59,994 bases of DNA from Synechococcus sp. AG-673-A03 (lineage in GTDB: Bacteria; Cyanobacteriota; Cyanobacteriia; PCC-6307; Cyanobiaceae), in assembly GCA_003211275.1 (NCBI GenBank), contig QCTE01000007.1, positions 1 through 59,994 on the forward strand, given 5' to 3'. A model generated the notes under the pieces. It did no database searches. It saw nothing but the letters and a program-made list of their open reading frames with translations, and had not been told where the DNA came from. This document shows positions 16,786 to 26,357 of this stretch, in pieces (position 1 is the first letter of the stretch; each line of letters opens with the position of its first letter). A program made the position numbers and the translations under genes.

Positions 16786-17774
16786 AGCAAGGCCATCCTG
16801 ATTGGGATTCCATTGCTCACCTGACTCTCCACAAGGTTGGCGTTCAGGTCATCAAGCAGGGCCCCACTCATCTCGACCCCCCGGTTGACCGGGCCAGGGT
16901 GCAGTACCGGGATTGAGGCTCCGCATCGAGCCAATCGCTCATGGCTGAGACCGTAATCACGGTGGTAACGATCAAGCCCACTGAGCAGGTGCTGACGCAT
17001 GCGTTCCTTCTGCAAGCGCAGGGTCATGACGGCATCAGCCCCTTTGAGCGCAGCATCAAGGTCGCGGCAGATCGTCAGCGACCCGCGTTTCGCAACAGGA
17101 TCGCTGGCCTGGCCTGGAGGTGGTGCAGCAAGGAAATCGGCAAACGCATCTGGCAGCAAAGTGGGCGGACCGCAGAGCACGACCTCTGCACCACAAGCCG
17201 TCAAAGCCCAGAGATTCGAGCGCGCCACACGTGAGTGCAGGATGTCTCCCACGATCACAATCCGACGACCTCGCAAAGCCTCGGGGCGAGGATTGCTGGC
17301 ATCAAAGTGATGAGCAAGCGTGTAGAGATCCAGCAGTCCTTGACTGGGGTGGCTGTGCAGGCCATCACCGGCATTGAGGATCACGGTGCGCTCACCCGTG
17401 CGCTCCAAAGCTTCAGCCAGCTGCCGAGGCACACCAGTACAGCGGTGCCTCACCACCAGCATGTCGGCGCCCATCGCCACATACGTGCGTGCGGTATCGA
17501 GCAGTGATTCCCCTTTGCTGAGCGAACTGCTGGAGGGCGAAAAACTGGAGACGTCTGAGGAGAGGCGCTTGGCAGCCAGCTCGAAACTGCTGCGAGTCCG
17601 CGTGCTGGGCTCGAAAAACAGGGTTGCCACCAAACGACCCTGCAGCGCAGGCAGGCGACGAGCGCCAGTGGCTGGCATCGATCGGAAGCGATGGGCCAAC
17701 TCCAGAACAGTCGCGAAGTCCTCTAACGAAAAGGCAGCGAGATCAAGGATGTGTCGGTGTTTCCAGGCGCTCAA
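16734..17774 (-). CDS. pyrB: Aspartate carbamoyltransferase catalytic subunit
   Basis: Second step of pyrimidine synthesis, joining carbamoyl phosphate and aspartate; 346 aa, somewhat longer than usual at the C-terminus. The carbamoyl-phosphate loop is [19 protein letters not shown], and [12 protein letters not shown] is the second conserved block, with [11 protein letters not shown] near the C-terminus supporting the assignment. The extra C-terminal tail is the part that overlaps the NDH-2 gene. It lies 16 bp downstream of the 3-methyladenine glycosylase gene, probably on one transcript. Confidence 0.95.
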   Translation of the reverse strand: MSAWKHRHILDLAAFSLEDFATVLELAHRFRSMPATGARRLPALQGRLVATLFFEPSTRTRSSFELAAKRLSSDVSSFSPSSSSLSKGESLLDTARTYVAMGADMLVVRHRCTGVPRQLAEALERTGERTVILNAGDGLHSHPSQGLLDLYTLAHHFDASNPRPEALRGRRIVIVGDILHSRVARSNLWALTACGAEVVLCGPPTLLPDAFADFLAAPPPGQASDPVAKRGSLTICRDLDAALKGADAVMTLRLQKERMRQHLLSGLDRYHRDYGLSHERLARCGASIPVLHPGPVNRGVEMSGALLDDLNANLVESQVSNGIPIRMALLYLMAAAESSVDSPALG

Positions 17775-17790
17775 CTGGCCTCACCCCACT

Positions 17791-18480
17791 TCAACCCATC
17801 GTAGAGGCGCACCGCTCAGGTGCCCAGCTTGGGCTGGGTCGCAAGGCTTCGCTGGGCTTCGGGGAACGATCCCCTCGAGCCCGTTTGCTCACGCTGCGAC
17901 TGGTCTGCAAGTACCAGCGCAGAGGCAGATCCTCGCCCTGACTGACCCCGATTCGGGTGGTGGTGACCAAAGTAGGTTCGCTCAGCTCGGCGGGTCGAGA
18001 GATCAGCCAGAAATCACTGTCTCCACAGACCGACAAAGCATCACAACGGCGATCGATTCCGAAACGGCGCGCCAACAGGCCTGGCCCGGAAGCAACCCGC
18101 TCGTGTTCATCCGGAAGGGCCACAGCCCTCAACAACACTCCGTTGGCCCATTCGGGACGATCGGTCACCACATTCACGCAGTGATGGATGCCATAGCTCA
18201 CATAAACGTAAAAACGCCCTGGCTCACCAAACAGAGTTTCGTTCTGCGGCGAACGCCTGCGGTAGCCGTGGCAAGCAGGTTCATCCTGTGAATATGCCTC
18301 CGTCTCCACAATCACGCCCCAAAGCAAGCTGCCGTTTGATTGACGTTTCACCAGCCGGCAGCCCACCAGCTCAGGTCCCACGAGCTCTGCAGGGCGGCAG
18401 AAGAAGGATTTGGGTAGAGCTGGGAAAGCTTGAGTGATGGTCTGGGTGGCTGTGGGAGTGGCTGGAGCGACAGCGTCAAT
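17791..18480 (-). CDS. mpg: DNA-3-methyladenine glycosylase (AAG/MPG family), unusual start
   Basis: Base-excision-repair glycosylase. The catalytic motif [15 protein letters not shown] and later [16 protein letters not shown] are diagnostic. The first conventional start in frame is GTG at 18381, but the conserved family N-terminus ([19 protein letters not shown]) begins upstream of it in the same open frame, which has no ATG, GTG or TTG before the stop near 18520. ATT at 18480, preceded by AGGAAG, would give 229 aa; a CTG slightly upstream is the alternative. So either a rare start codon is used or the start was lost. The C-terminal tail after [10 protein letters not shown] is longer than usual. 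Confidence 0.75.
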   Translation of the reverse strand: MDAVAPATPTATQTITQAFPALPKSFFCRPAELVGPELVGCRLVKRQSNGSLLWGVIVETEAYSQDEPACHGYRRRSPQNETLFGEPGRFYVYVSYGIHHCVNVVTDRPEWANGVLLRAVALPDEHERVASGPGLLARRFGIDRRCDALSVCGDSDFWLISRPAELSEPTLVTTTRIGVSQGEDLPLRWYLQTSRSVSKRARGDRSPKPSEALRPSPSWAPERCASTMG

Positions 18481-18643
18481 GCGCTTCCTGCAGCTTCGCA
18501 GTGGAGATTCCGGTGCTTAGGCCGATTCCAAAAACTCCGAATCACTCGGCGATTGACCACATGATGGCCCCCGCCCAAGGCGTCAGGGCAACCGCAAGCG
18601 CGCGCAAAACCTGGCAGCCTGAAAGCATTGGTCACTGTCACGG

Positions 18644-19420
18644 ATGAATCCTGCGCTTCAGCAACGGCGTGAGTTCTGCTTTCTGGTGCTCGCCGGGCTG
18701 TTTCTAGGGACGCTGGGCATGCTCAACATCCTTGGTCTGACCCGATTCCTCGAACTCGGGCACATTGGCTCCTGGCCAGTTGTGGTGGCCGTTGGTGCCC
18801 TGCCGTATCCGATCACCTTTCTCTGCACGGATCTGATCAGTGAGCTCTGGGGCGAGAAGAGGGCCGCGCAGGTGGTTTGGGTTGGCCTACTGCTCAACGG
18901 CTGGGTCGTGCTGATCCTTTGGCTGGGAGGAATTTTGCCAGGCGTGGAGGGCGCACCTGATGCAACCTTCTTCGAAATCCAACGCCTGGCGTTCGGATCA
19001 GTCATCGCCTCCATGGCTGCCTATCTGACAGCTCAGTTCGTGGATGTGCGGATGTTCCATTTTTGGAAAAGGGTGAGCAATGGCAAGGCTCTCTGGCTGC
19101 GCAACAACGGCTCCACGCTGGTGAGCCAGCTGGTGGACACCAGCGCTGTGGTGCTGATCAGCCATTACGCCTCGGGCGTTCTCCCCGTGCGTCCGGGTGA
19201 ACCGGTGGCTCCGCAACTGATCTCGTTCATCGCCAGCGGCTATCTGTTCAAGTCGGCCGCTGCACTGGCGGACACCCTGCCGTTCATCTGGATCACTGGT
19301 CGACTGAGACAGTGGCTTGAGATCCCCCACAGCGGCAGTGAGATTGGGGGCGATGACGATCCCTGCATGCAAGTGATGAAAAGCACCAATCCGCTGTCAG
19401 GCTTGGAGAAACCGATCTAA
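18644..19420 (+). CDS. Queuosine precursor transporter (YhhQ/VUT family)
   Basis: Integral membrane protein of 258 aa with about six hydrophobic segments. The motif ALPYPITFLCTDLISELWGE near residues 53-72 and the later SQLVDTSAVVLISH are characteristic of the YhhQ family, which takes up queuosine precursors such as preQ0/preQ1. It diverges from the glycosylase gene. The following 47-aa ORF starts 4 bp after its stop and may be co-transcribed. Confidence 0.85.
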   Translation: MNPALQQRREFCFLVLAGLFLGTLGMLNILGLTRFLELGHIGSWPVVVAVGALPYPITFLCTDLISELWGEKRAAQVVWVGLLLNGWVVLILWLGGILPGVEGAPDATFFEIQRLAFGSVIASMAAYLTAQFVDVRMFHFWKRVSNGKALWLRNNGSTLVSQLVDTSAVVLISHYASGVLPVRPGEPVAPQLISFIASGYLFKSAAALADTLPFIWITGRLRQWLEIPHSGSEIGGDDDPCMQVMKSTNPLSGLEKPI

Positions 19421-19424
19421 CGCC

Positions 19425-19568
19425 ATGGATGCCGCACTCTCCGGTTTCAACCTGGGCACTGTGTTGCTGTTTAGCTGCGGCTTCTTCGTGGTGGCCACAT
19501 TCTTGTTCGGCACCATGGGCGGCTACTACAACACCGATCAGTACGACGGCAACGGCACAGCTCACTAA
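19425..19568 (+). CDS. Small single-pass membrane protein of unknown function
   Basis: 47 aa from the ATG at 19425: MDAALSGFNLGTVLLFSCGF with the hydrophobic helix continuing to TFLFGTMGG, then a polar, acidic tail YYNTDQYDGNGTAH. The shape (short N-terminus, one helix, hydrophilic tail) is that of the small subunits common in cyanobacterial thylakoid complexes, but I cannot name it. It is 4 bp after the transporter gene and 44 bp before the creatininase gene. Confidence 0.65.
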   Translation: MDAALSGFNLGTVLLFSCGFFVVATFLFGTMGGYYNTDQYDGNGTAH

Positions 19569-19612
19569 ATCCAGCTCTCAGGATCGACTATCAAGCCAAC
19601 GCCACGCTCGGC

Positions 19613-20401
19613 ATGCCTTCCATCCTCCCCGCCCCCGCCGCCAGCAACGACGCCATTCGCCTGGCCCTGCAGAGCTGGCCTGACGTTGATCAGTACCTGC
19701 AGAGCTGCAAAGGAATCATTGTTCCGCTTGGATCCACTGAGCAACACGGCCCGACGGGAGCCATCGGCACCGACGCCCTGACTGCAGAGGCCGTAGCGCT
19801 TGAGCTCGGACGGCTGAGCGGCGTCCTTGTGACACCGGTGCAGGCTTTCGGCATGGCCGAACACCATCTGGGGTTTGCAGGCACCATGAGCCTTCAGCCC
19901 GCAACCTTGCTGGCTGTGATGCATGACCTTGTGATCTCACTGGCCACTCATGGCTTCGAGCGGATCCTGGTGGTGAACGGTCATGGCGGCAACATCGCCA
20001 CAAGCAAGGCAGCCTTCGCTCAGGCCTATGGCACCGCCGCAAGCCGCGGCCTGGAGGTTGCCCCACGCTTGCGTTGCAGGCTGGCGAACTGGTTCATGGC
20101 CGGTCCGGTGATGAGGCGAGCCCGTGAGCTCTACGGCGACCGCGAAGGACAGCACGCCACCCCCAGCGAGATTGCCGTCACCCTGCATCTCCACGACAGC
20201 CTGATCTGCAAGCAGAGGTCGCTGCCAGATCCAGCACCCTGCGGATCGATTCATGGGCCTGCGGACTTCCGCCGGCGCTACCCGGACGGCCGCATGGGAT
20301 CAGACCCTTTTCTGGCCAGACCAGAACACGGCCAGGAGCTGTTGAACACGGCAGCGAAGGCGTTGCGCGAGGATCTGGAAACTTTTCTCGCCGCTGCATG
20401 A
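19613..20401 (+). CDS. Creatininase family amidohydrolase
   Basis: 262 aa. The metal-binding pattern of the creatininase superfamily is visible: [20 protein letters not shown] (acidic and His ligands) near residues 39-58, [16 protein letters not shown], and [11 protein letters not shown] near residue 122. Members include creatininase, mycofactocin protein MftE and the FAPy deformylase ArfB; sequence alone does not choose among them, and a creatinine substrate is unlikely in this organism. Its end overlaps gatC by 4 bp (ATGA). Confidence 0.85.
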   Translation: MPSILPAPAASNDAIRLALQSWPDVDQYLQSCKGIIVPLGSTEQHGPTGAIGTDALTAEAVALELGRLSGVLVTPVQAFGMAEHHLGFAGTMSLQPATLLAVMHDLVISLATHGFERILVVNGHGGNIATSKAAFAQAYGTAASRGLEVAPRLRCRLANWFMAGPVMRRARELYGDREGQHATPSEIAVTLHLHDSLICKQRSLPDPAPCGSIHGPADFRRRYPDGRMGSDPFLARPEHGQELLNTAAKALREDLETFLAAA

Positions 20402-20691
20402 GCAAGATCACCGCCGACGACGTGCGCAAGGTGGCCCATCTGGCCCGCCTCGATCTACCTGAAGAGAAAATCACGACCTACACAGGGCAGCTCGAGCGCA
20501 TTCTCGATTATGTGGATCAGCTCCAAGGTGTGGACACCGAAGGTGTTCCTCCCACCACCCGTGCGGTGGAGGTGGTCAATGCCACCAGAACAGACAAAGT
20601 GGAACCCACTGAGGTAAGAGAAGAACTCTTGGAACAGGCACCTTTAAGAGAAGGAGACTTCTTCAGAGTGCCCAAAATTCTGGCTGAATGA
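20398..20691 (+). CDS. gatC: Asp-tRNA(Asn)/Glu-tRNA(Gln) amidotransferase subunit C
   Basis: Small scaffold subunit of GatCAB, which converts Glu-tRNA(Gln) to Gln-tRNA(Gln); 97 aa. [20 protein letters not shown] at the N-terminus and the C-terminal [15 protein letters not shown] are the family signatures. The stop codon is directly adjacent to the crtR stop on the opposite strand, with no base between them. GatA and GatB are not in this window. Confidence 0.94.
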   Translation: MSKITADDVRKVAHLARLDLPEEKITTYTGQLERILDYVDQLQGVDTEGVPPTTRAVEVVNATRTDKVEPTEVREELLEQAPLREGDFFRVPKILAE

Positions 20692-21720
20692 TCAGCGAGA
20701 GGAGGAACGCTTTGACTCGGTTTTGATCGCAATCTGGTTGACAAATCCCAGCCAGGACCTCTGTAAGCGTCGCAAAGGCATGAATCTGGCGACACGGCGC
20801 ATTTTTCCCCTGCGGCGTTTATGGCTACGAACACCAACAAGAATGTCGTAGAGGAAGTTGTATCCATCGCGGCGCGTTTCAAAAATTCCGAGCCGCTGTG
20901 GGGAGCCTTTGGAATCAAGCAAAGGCTTTGTGGCTTCATAAGCAGGTTTGTAATCAAACCAGGGGATGGAGGGCCAGAGGTGATGGATCAAGTGATAGTT
21001 CTGACCCATGATCAACCAATTCATGAGCCGACCTGGATAAATCCTGGAGTTTTTCCAGCGATTACGTGACGTAAAAGGTCGGTGGGGCAAGTAATCAAAA
21101 AACAGCCCCAGAGTCACACCCACCATCAGAGCTGGAGCAAACCAGCAGTTGAAGATGAAAGGAAGAAATTGAAATTTGGCCGCAGCAAGAACAATCACCA
21201 GAAACACACTGCGCTCGAGGCCCCACTGCATCAATTCCCAACGCTTCCACAATCTGCGCTGAAAGAAAAACCACTCGTGATAGAAGAATCGAGGAGCAAT
21301 TAACCACAGAGGTCCGAAGGTGCTCACGATGTGATCCGGATCATTGTGGGGATCGTTCACATGGGCGTGGTGCTCGAGATGAACCCTGGTGAAAACAGGA
21401 AAACTGAAGCCGAGCAAGAGTGCTGAGCCATGTCCCATGGCCTGATTGATCCAGGGAACCGGATGCGCCGATTTATGGCAGGCGTCATGGATGACGGTGC
21501 CTTCTAAGTGCAGAGCCAGAAAACCTGTTGCCAACAGCACAGGCAAAGGCCATCCCGCTGCAAACCAACCCCAGATGGTCAGTGCGGCCAGCACATAACC
21601 ACCAAAAAACAACACCACTGTGAGGTTCAATGCGGCAGGTGGTGCCAGGAATTCCCTCGGCACAGAGCGCAGGCGAGTCTCAGCGCCTTGCGTTGCAGGT
21701 TGTCCTAGGGCCTGTGTCAT
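20692..21720 (-). CDS. crtR: Beta-carotene hydroxylase (fatty-acid-desaturase-like)
   Basis: Adds hydroxyls to beta-carotene to form zeaxanthin, the major photoprotective carotenoid of marine picocyanobacteria; 342 aa from the ATG at 21720. The di-iron His boxes of the membrane desaturase fold are HDACHKSAH, HLEHHAH and HLIHHLWP. Four hydrophobic stretches flank them. The open frame extends to 21813 but that part runs into the tRNA-Leu gene and is not coding. Confidence 0.92.
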   Translation of the reverse strand: MTQALGQPATQGAETRLRSVPREFLAPPAALNLTVVLFFGGYVLAALTIWGWFAAGWPLPVLLATGFLALHLEGTVIHDACHKSAHPVPWINQAMGHGSALLLGFSFPVFTRVHLEHHAHVNDPHNDPDHIVSTFGPLWLIAPRFFYHEWFFFQRRLWKRWELMQWGLERSVFLVIVLAAAKFQFLPFIFNCWFAPALMVGVTLGLFFDYLPHRPFTSRNRWKNSRIYPGRLMNWLIMGQNYHLIHHLWPSIPWFDYKPAYEATKPLLDSKGSPQRLGIFETRRDGYNFLYDILVGVRSHKRRRGKMRRVARFMPLRRLQRSWLGFVNQIAIKTESKRSSSR

Positions 21721-21774
21721 CAACGAGGGGAGATTGGCTGACCGCAGTACGTGGAACCAAATTAGGGAAACGGA

Positions 21775-21856
21775 TGCCCACCGGGGGACTTGAACCCCCA
21801 CGACCGAAGCCACTGGTACCTAAAACCAGCGCGTCTACCAATTCCGCCAGGTGGGC
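21775..21856 (-). tRNA. trnL-UAG: tRNA-Leu(UAG)
   Basis: Minus-strand cloverleaf of 82 nt with a long variable arm, as expected for a class II tRNA. Acceptor GCCCACC/GGTGGGC, anticodon arm CTGGT-TTTAGGT-ACCAG with anticodon TAG, T arm GGGGG-TTCAAGT-CCCCC, discriminator A. CCA is not encoded. Confidence 0.95.
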
Positions 21857-21910
21857 AGGTTGCAACTCTAGGCAGGCAACCAGAATGCACCTAGACATGC
21901 TGCTTCCTTG

Positions 21911-22447
21911 ATGCTGGCCACAATCGCTGGAGACCTTTGTCTGCTGTTGGGCCTGGCAGTACTGCTGCTGCCATTGCTCGCCACGGAACTGAGTCGGCCC
22001 AGAGACGGAATCTGGGGAGGCATTGTGCTGCTGCTCGGCTTGGTATTGGTCACCAGTAGTGACCGCCTGCGAGGAGCACCAATGCTCGCCGTCATCTGCA
22101 GCGCGTTGCTGATCAGTCGACTCGGCGCAGAAGTCGCCCAATCACGCTGGCAACGACTCAGCCACGAGGAGCAACAGCGACTGCGCTCAAAAGAACGTTG
22201 GGCGACGAGCGCGCAACAGCTCAGCACGTCGGTCACCACACTCCTGACCAATCTGCAAGCTGCACTCGGCAGCCTGAAACCCGAACCACCTGCTGACAAT
22301 CGTGAAGAGGGCAGTAGCCGCAGCGGCAAACGCTGGGTTCGTCCGGAGGACTCCAATCAGCCAGACACCCCAGAGGACGCTCTTTCAACAACTCTGGAGA
22401 AGCCCAAGCAGGCAACAGCACCCAACTTGGCCAGCGAGGACGGATAA
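21911..22447 (+). CDS. ycf66: Ycf66 family membrane protein
   Basis: 178 aa from the ATG at 21911. The N-terminal half has three hydrophobic segments ([53 protein letters not shown]) followed by a cytosolic helix with [18 protein letters not shown], a pattern of the Ycf66 family found in cyanobacteria and some plastids. The C-terminal third is polar and low-complexity. Function is unknown. It lies 22 bp before ileS. Confidence 0.82.
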   Translation: MLATIAGDLCLLLGLAVLLLPLLATELSRPRDGIWGGIVLLLGLVLVTSSDRLRGAPMLAVICSALLISRLGAEVAQSRWQRLSHEEQQRLRSKERWATSAQQLSTSVTTLLTNLQAALGSLKPEPPADNREEGSSRSGKRWVRPEDSNQPDTPEDALSTTLEKPKQATAPNLASEDG

Positions 22448-22469
22448 TTCCGTCTGCAGCTGCCCAACC

Positions 22470-25379
22470 GTGAGCAAGGAGACGCGCGACGCCAACGCCG
22501 AAGAACGTCCCTCCTATAAGGACACGCTCAACCTGCTGCAGACCAGCTTCGGCATGCGCGCCAATGCCGTGAAGCGGGAACCAGAGCTGCAGTCGTTCTG
22601 GACTGAGAACGGGATCGACCTGAAGCTGGGCCTGCAGAACTCAGGGCCGATCTTCACCCTGCACGACGGACCGCCTTACGCCAATGGCCCCCTGCATATG
22701 GGCCATGCCTTGAACAAGGTGCTCAAGGATGTGATCAACAAATATCAGATCCTGCGAGGACGCAAGGTTCGTTACATCCCTGGCTGGGACTGCCATGGCC
22801 TGCCGATCGAACTGAAGGTGCTGCAGTCGATGGATCAGGATCAGCGCCAGGCGCTTACACCGATCAAACTGCGCAAAAAGGCTGCCGCCTACGCCCGCAA
22901 GCAGGTGGACGGCCAGATGAAAGGGTTTCAGCGCTGGGGGATCTGGGCCGACTGGCAAGAGCCCTACCTCACCCTGCAGAAGAACTACGAAGCCGCCCAG
23001 ATCAGGGTCTTCGGCGAAATGGTGCTCAAAGGGCACATCTATAGGGGTCTCAAACCGGTGCATTGGAGCCCCAGCTCGCAGACAGCACTGGCGGAGGCAG
23101 AGCTCGAGTACCCCGATGGCCACACCAGCCCCAGCGTTTACGTCGCCTTCCCAGCGGTTGAACTGACCGCGCCGCTGCGCGATGCCCTCAGCACAGATGG
23201 CATCGCACTGCCCAGTAATGCCGACGCACTCGGGAAGACTCTTCAGGTGGCGATCTGGACCACAACCCCCTGGACGCTTCCGGCCAACCTGGCGGTCTCC
23301 GTCAATGAACGACTGGACTATGCCCTCGTCGACGATGGCGATGGGCGGCTGCTTGTGGTTGCCGCCGACCTGATCGACTCCCTCGCCACAACGCTGGAGC
23401 GACCACTCGTCCGCAAAGCCACGGTGAAGGGAGCGCTACTTTCCGGACTGACGTACCGCCATCCCTTGCTGGACCGCACCAGCCCTGTTGTGATCGGCGG
23501 TGAATACATCACGACGGAATCGGGCACAGGCCTCGTGCACACGGCCCCAGGCCATGGCGTTGACGACTTTCACACAGGCCAGAAAAACGGCTTACCTGTT
23601 CTGTGTCCTGTCGATGAAGCAGGCACACTCACAAACGAGGCGGGACCCTTCGCCGGTCTCAACGTCCTGAAGGACGCCAACCCAGTGATCATTGATGCGC
23701 TCGAGACGGCAGGTGCACTGCTGAAGCAGGAGGCCTACGGACACCGCTACCCCTATGACTGGCGCACGAAAAAGCCCACGATCTTCCGTGCCACCGAACA
23801 GTGGTTTGCCTCTGTCGACGGCTTCCGTCAACAGGCCCTCGATGCCATCGATCAAGTGGAGTGGACACCCGCTTCAGGCAGAAACCGCATCGAAGCAATG
23901 GTCAGGGAACGGGGCGACTGGTGCATCTCACGTCAGCGCACCTGGGGTGTGCCGATCCCCGTCTTTTACAACCGCAGTGGAGGCGACGTCCTGCTCAACG
24001 CCGACACCCTCGCTCACATCGAAGCGCTGATCGCCGAACACGGTGCCGATGTGTGGTGGGAAAAAGACGAAGTTGATCTGCTGCCGCCCTCCTATGCCGA
24101 TCAGGCTGAGCAATGGCGCAAAGGCACCGACACCATGGATGTGTGGTTCGACTCCGGCTCCAGCTGGGCCGCAGTCTCCAGCCAACAAGAGAGCCTTAGC
24201 TATCCCGCCGATCTGTACCTGGAGGGCTCCGACCAACATCGCGGCTGGTTCCAGAGCTCATTGCTGACATCGGTGGCCGTCAATGGTCATGCCCCCTACC
24301 AGCGAGTCCTCACCCACGGTTTCGCCTTGGATGAAAAAGGTCGCAAGATGAGCAAATCGTTGGGCAACGTTGTCGACCCGATGGTGATCATCGAGGGCGG
24401 CAAGAACCAGAAGCAGGAACCTGCCTACGGCGCTGATGTACTCCGCCTGTGGGTGAGCTCGGTTGACTACTCCGCTGATGTGCCGATCGGTGCCGGCATC
24501 CTTCGCCAGCTCGCTGATGTCTACCGAAAAGTGCGCAACACCAGCCGCTACTTGCTGGGCAACCTCCACGATTTCAATCCAGCCGACGACGCCGTCCCTG
24601 TGGCGGAGCTGCCGTTGCTGGACCGCTGGATGCTGCAGAGGACTGCGGAGGTGATGGATGAGATCTCGGAAGCGTTCGAGAGCTATGAATTCTTCCGCTT
24701 TTTCCAACTTCTGCAGAACTTCTGCGTGACTGAACTGTCGAACTTTTATCTCGACATCGCCAAGGACAGGCTCTATGTGAGTGCACCCTCCGACCGACGA
24801 CGACGGTGCTGTCAGACCGTGATGTCGCTGATCATCGAACGACTGGCGGGTCTGATCGCTCCGGTGCTGTGCCACATGGCCGAGGACATCTGGCAGAACC
24901 TGCCCTACCAGGTGGAGGAGACATCGGTTTTCCACCGGGGTTGGCCAACTGTTCCGGTTGACTGGCGCGATCCCAGCCTCAGTGAACCGATTCAGCGGTT
25001 GCGCGAGCTGCGTGCTGCGGTGAACAGAGTTCTGGAGGACTGCCGAAGCCGACAGGAACTGGGAGCATCGCTGGAGGCAGCCGTGAGAATCGAAACTCGC
25101 AACCCAGAGCTGCAATCAGCCCTCAACTGGCTGAACGAGAACGGCGACGCGGAGGCTGATGGTCTGCGCGACTGGCTGCTGGTCTCTCAGCTGCAATTAG
25201 GAGGAGAGCCCTGGGCCGAACTCCTCGCCGACCAGACAGACGACACTGCAACCATCGAGGTGAGCAGGGCCCGTGGGATCAAATGCGAACGCTGTTGGCA
25301 CTACGAGAGCGATATCGGCCAGCACAGCCAGCATCCAACCCTGTGCGGGCGCTGTTGCAAGGTTCTGAATCGTCGCTGA
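22470..25379 (+). CDS. ileS: Isoleucyl-tRNA synthetase
   Basis: Charges tRNA-Ile; 969 aa. The class I signature is [10 protein letters not shown] (HIGH-type) and the second is KMSKSLGN (KMSKS). Editing (CP1) domain sequence lies between, with [14 protein letters not shown]. The C-terminal zinc finger has Cys pairs in [10 protein letters not shown] and [10 protein letters not shown] chose GTG at 22470 ([20 protein letters not shown]); an open reading extends upstream through ycf66 in another frame but is not coding. The last base abuts the converging gene at 25380. Confidence 0.96.
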   Translation: MSKETRDANAEERPSYKDTLNLLQTSFGMRANAVKREPELQSFWTENGIDLKLGLQNSGPIFTLHDGPPYANGPLHMGHALNKVLKDVINKYQILRGRKVRYIPGWDCHGLPIELKVLQSMDQDQRQALTPIKLRKKAAAYARKQVDGQMKGFQRWGIWADWQEPYLTLQKNYEAAQIRVFGEMVLKGHIYRGLKPVHWSPSSQTALAEAELEYPDGHTSPSVYVAFPAVELTAPLRDALSTDGIALPSNADALGKTLQVAIWTTTPWTLPANLAVSVNERLDYALVDDGDGRLLVVAADLIDSLATTLERPLVRKATVKGALLSGLTYRHPLLDRTSPVVIGGEYITTESGTGLVHTAPGHGVDDFHTGQKNGLPVLCPVDEAGTLTNEAGPFAGLNVLKDANPVIIDALETAGALLKQEAYGHRYPYDWRTKKPTIFRATEQWFASVDGFRQQALDAIDQVEWTPASGRNRIEAMVRERGDWCISRQRTWGVPIPVFYNRSGGDVLLNADTLAHIEALIAEHGADVWWEKDEVDLLPPSYADQAEQWRKGTDTMDVWFDSGSSWAAVSSQQESLSYPADLYLEGSDQHRGWFQSSLLTSVAVNGHAPYQRVLTHGFALDEKGRKMSKSLGNVVDPMVIIEGGKNQKQEPAYGADVLRLWVSSVDYSADVPIGAGILRQLADVYRKVRNTSRYLLGNLHDFNPADDAVPVAELPLLDRWMLQRTAEVMDEISEAFESYEFFRFFQLLQNFCVTELSNFYLDIAKDRLYVSAPSDRRRRCCQTVMSLIIERLAGLIAPVLCHMAEDIWQNLPYQVEETSVFHRGWPTVPVDWRDPSLSEPIQRLRELRAAVNRVLEDCRSRQELGASLEAAVRIETRNPELQSALNWLNENGDAEADGLRDWLLVSQLQLGGEPWAELLADQTDDTATIEVSRARGIKCERCWHYESDIGQHSQHPTLCGRCCKVLNRR

Positions 25380-25673
25380 TCACCAGCTGGCCTGAGCCAG
25401 CAGGTCTTCCGGATTCACAGGGCCGACAAGCCTGGTTTCGCCGGCAGGATCGAGCGGGCCCTGCAGCAATTCCGCCCAATCCAAGCAAGTGCCATCGGGG
25501 AGAACCGAGGCATCTGGATCGAAGGCTGTTGGATGCGTCGTGCTGCTGCTAAAGCCACGAAAGATCAACAGTTCAAATGGCTCATCCAGCACAAACCCGT
25601 GCAACCTCACCACCCGGTCAGGGCTCAGACGCGTGCGCTCTTCCAGCTCCTGCACGAGGTCGGTGGATTCCAT
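25380..25673 (-). CDS. Small hypothetical protein
   Basis: 97 aa from the ATG at 25673 (MESTDLVQELEERTRLSPDR). The middle RVVRLHGFVLDEPFELLIFR reads as alternating beta strands, then SSSTTHPTAFDPDASVLPDG, an acidic C-terminal part and no membrane segment. I do not recognise the family with confidence. It begins 2 bp after the DUF3177 gene, so the two are almost certainly co-expressed, and ends without any spacer at the ileS stop. Confidence 0.75.
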   Translation of the reverse strand: MESTDLVQELEERTRLSPDRVVRLHGFVLDEPFELLIFRGFSSSTTHPTAFDPDASVLPDGTCLDWAELLQGPLDPAGETRLVGPVNPEDLLAQASW

Positions 25674-25675
25674 GA

Positions 25676-26287
25676 TCAGAAATCCCCAGCGACCCGGCCC
25701 TGCTTGGGAAGACGCACCAGAGCCCACTGCAGCAGACCGACGACGTAAGCCACCAGAGCCACATAACCAATGAAGGCCGCCACGGCCATCGTCCACTCAC
25801 CACCGAAGACGAAGTCGAACACCCGCTCGGCGACGCGATGCAGCCCCTGGGGCGCCTCCAGCCACAGCCGACAAGCATCGGTCTCGAGCTGACGGGTGCA
25901 ACCCAATGCGGAACCCGACATCACGGAGGAGAACAAGGCGAAGAGTGTGAGGGCCCATCGCCAGACCCGCACCGTGAACGGCAGCGCGCGCCCCGGAGGG
26001 CTGTCTGCCAGCTCCTCATTGAGGTCAACCCAGAACCAAAGAGAGGCAGCCATCAGCAGAGGCGCGAGAAATGCCGTGAAATAACCGATCGGCCGTTGAT
26101 CAGTCAGCAACAGCACGCTGATCGCCAGCAGGCTTGCCACTTTCCAGTAGATCCCGAGCAACCTCACCAAGGCAGGGTCGCGTCGAAGCCCCGACCAGAT
26201 CAGAAGCACAAGCGGAATGCCTAGAGCAATCGTCGCCCCCAGGCGATAGGTCAGCCACACCAGGGTGCGTGTTGTGAAATCGGACAC
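25676..26287 (-). CDS. DUF3177 family membrane protein
   Basis: 203 aa with about five hydrophobic segments. TYRLGATIALGIPLVLLIWS at the start, DQRPIGYFTAFLAPLLMA in the middle, and the loop CTRQLETDACRLWLEAPQGL with two cysteines fit the cyanobacterial DUF3177 family. The two Cys in the loop could be on the periplasmic or lumenal side (inference). Function is unknown. Confidence 0.82.
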   Translation of the reverse strand: MSDFTTRTLVWLTYRLGATIALGIPLVLLIWSGLRRDPALVRLLGIYWKVASLLAISVLLLTDQRPIGYFTAFLAPLLMAASLWFWVDLNEELADSPPGRALPFTVRVWRWALTLFALFSSVMSGSALGCTRQLETDACRLWLEAPQGLHRVAERVFDFVFGGEWTMAVAAFIGYVALVAYVVGLLQWALVRLPKQGRVAGDF

Positions 26288-26357
26288 CGGCCAGGGACAT
26301 CAGAGGGCCATTATCACGGTCATCCAGCAGGTCGACAGGATTGGTAAGGTCCAATCC

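Noticed and set aside
17374-18291. 305-aa open frame on the plus strand
   Set aside because: Lies antisense over pyrB and the glycosylase gene; both real genes have diagnostic motifs.
24258-25115. 285-aa open frame on the minus strand
   Set aside because: Antisense to ileS; no motif or signal, typical shadow.
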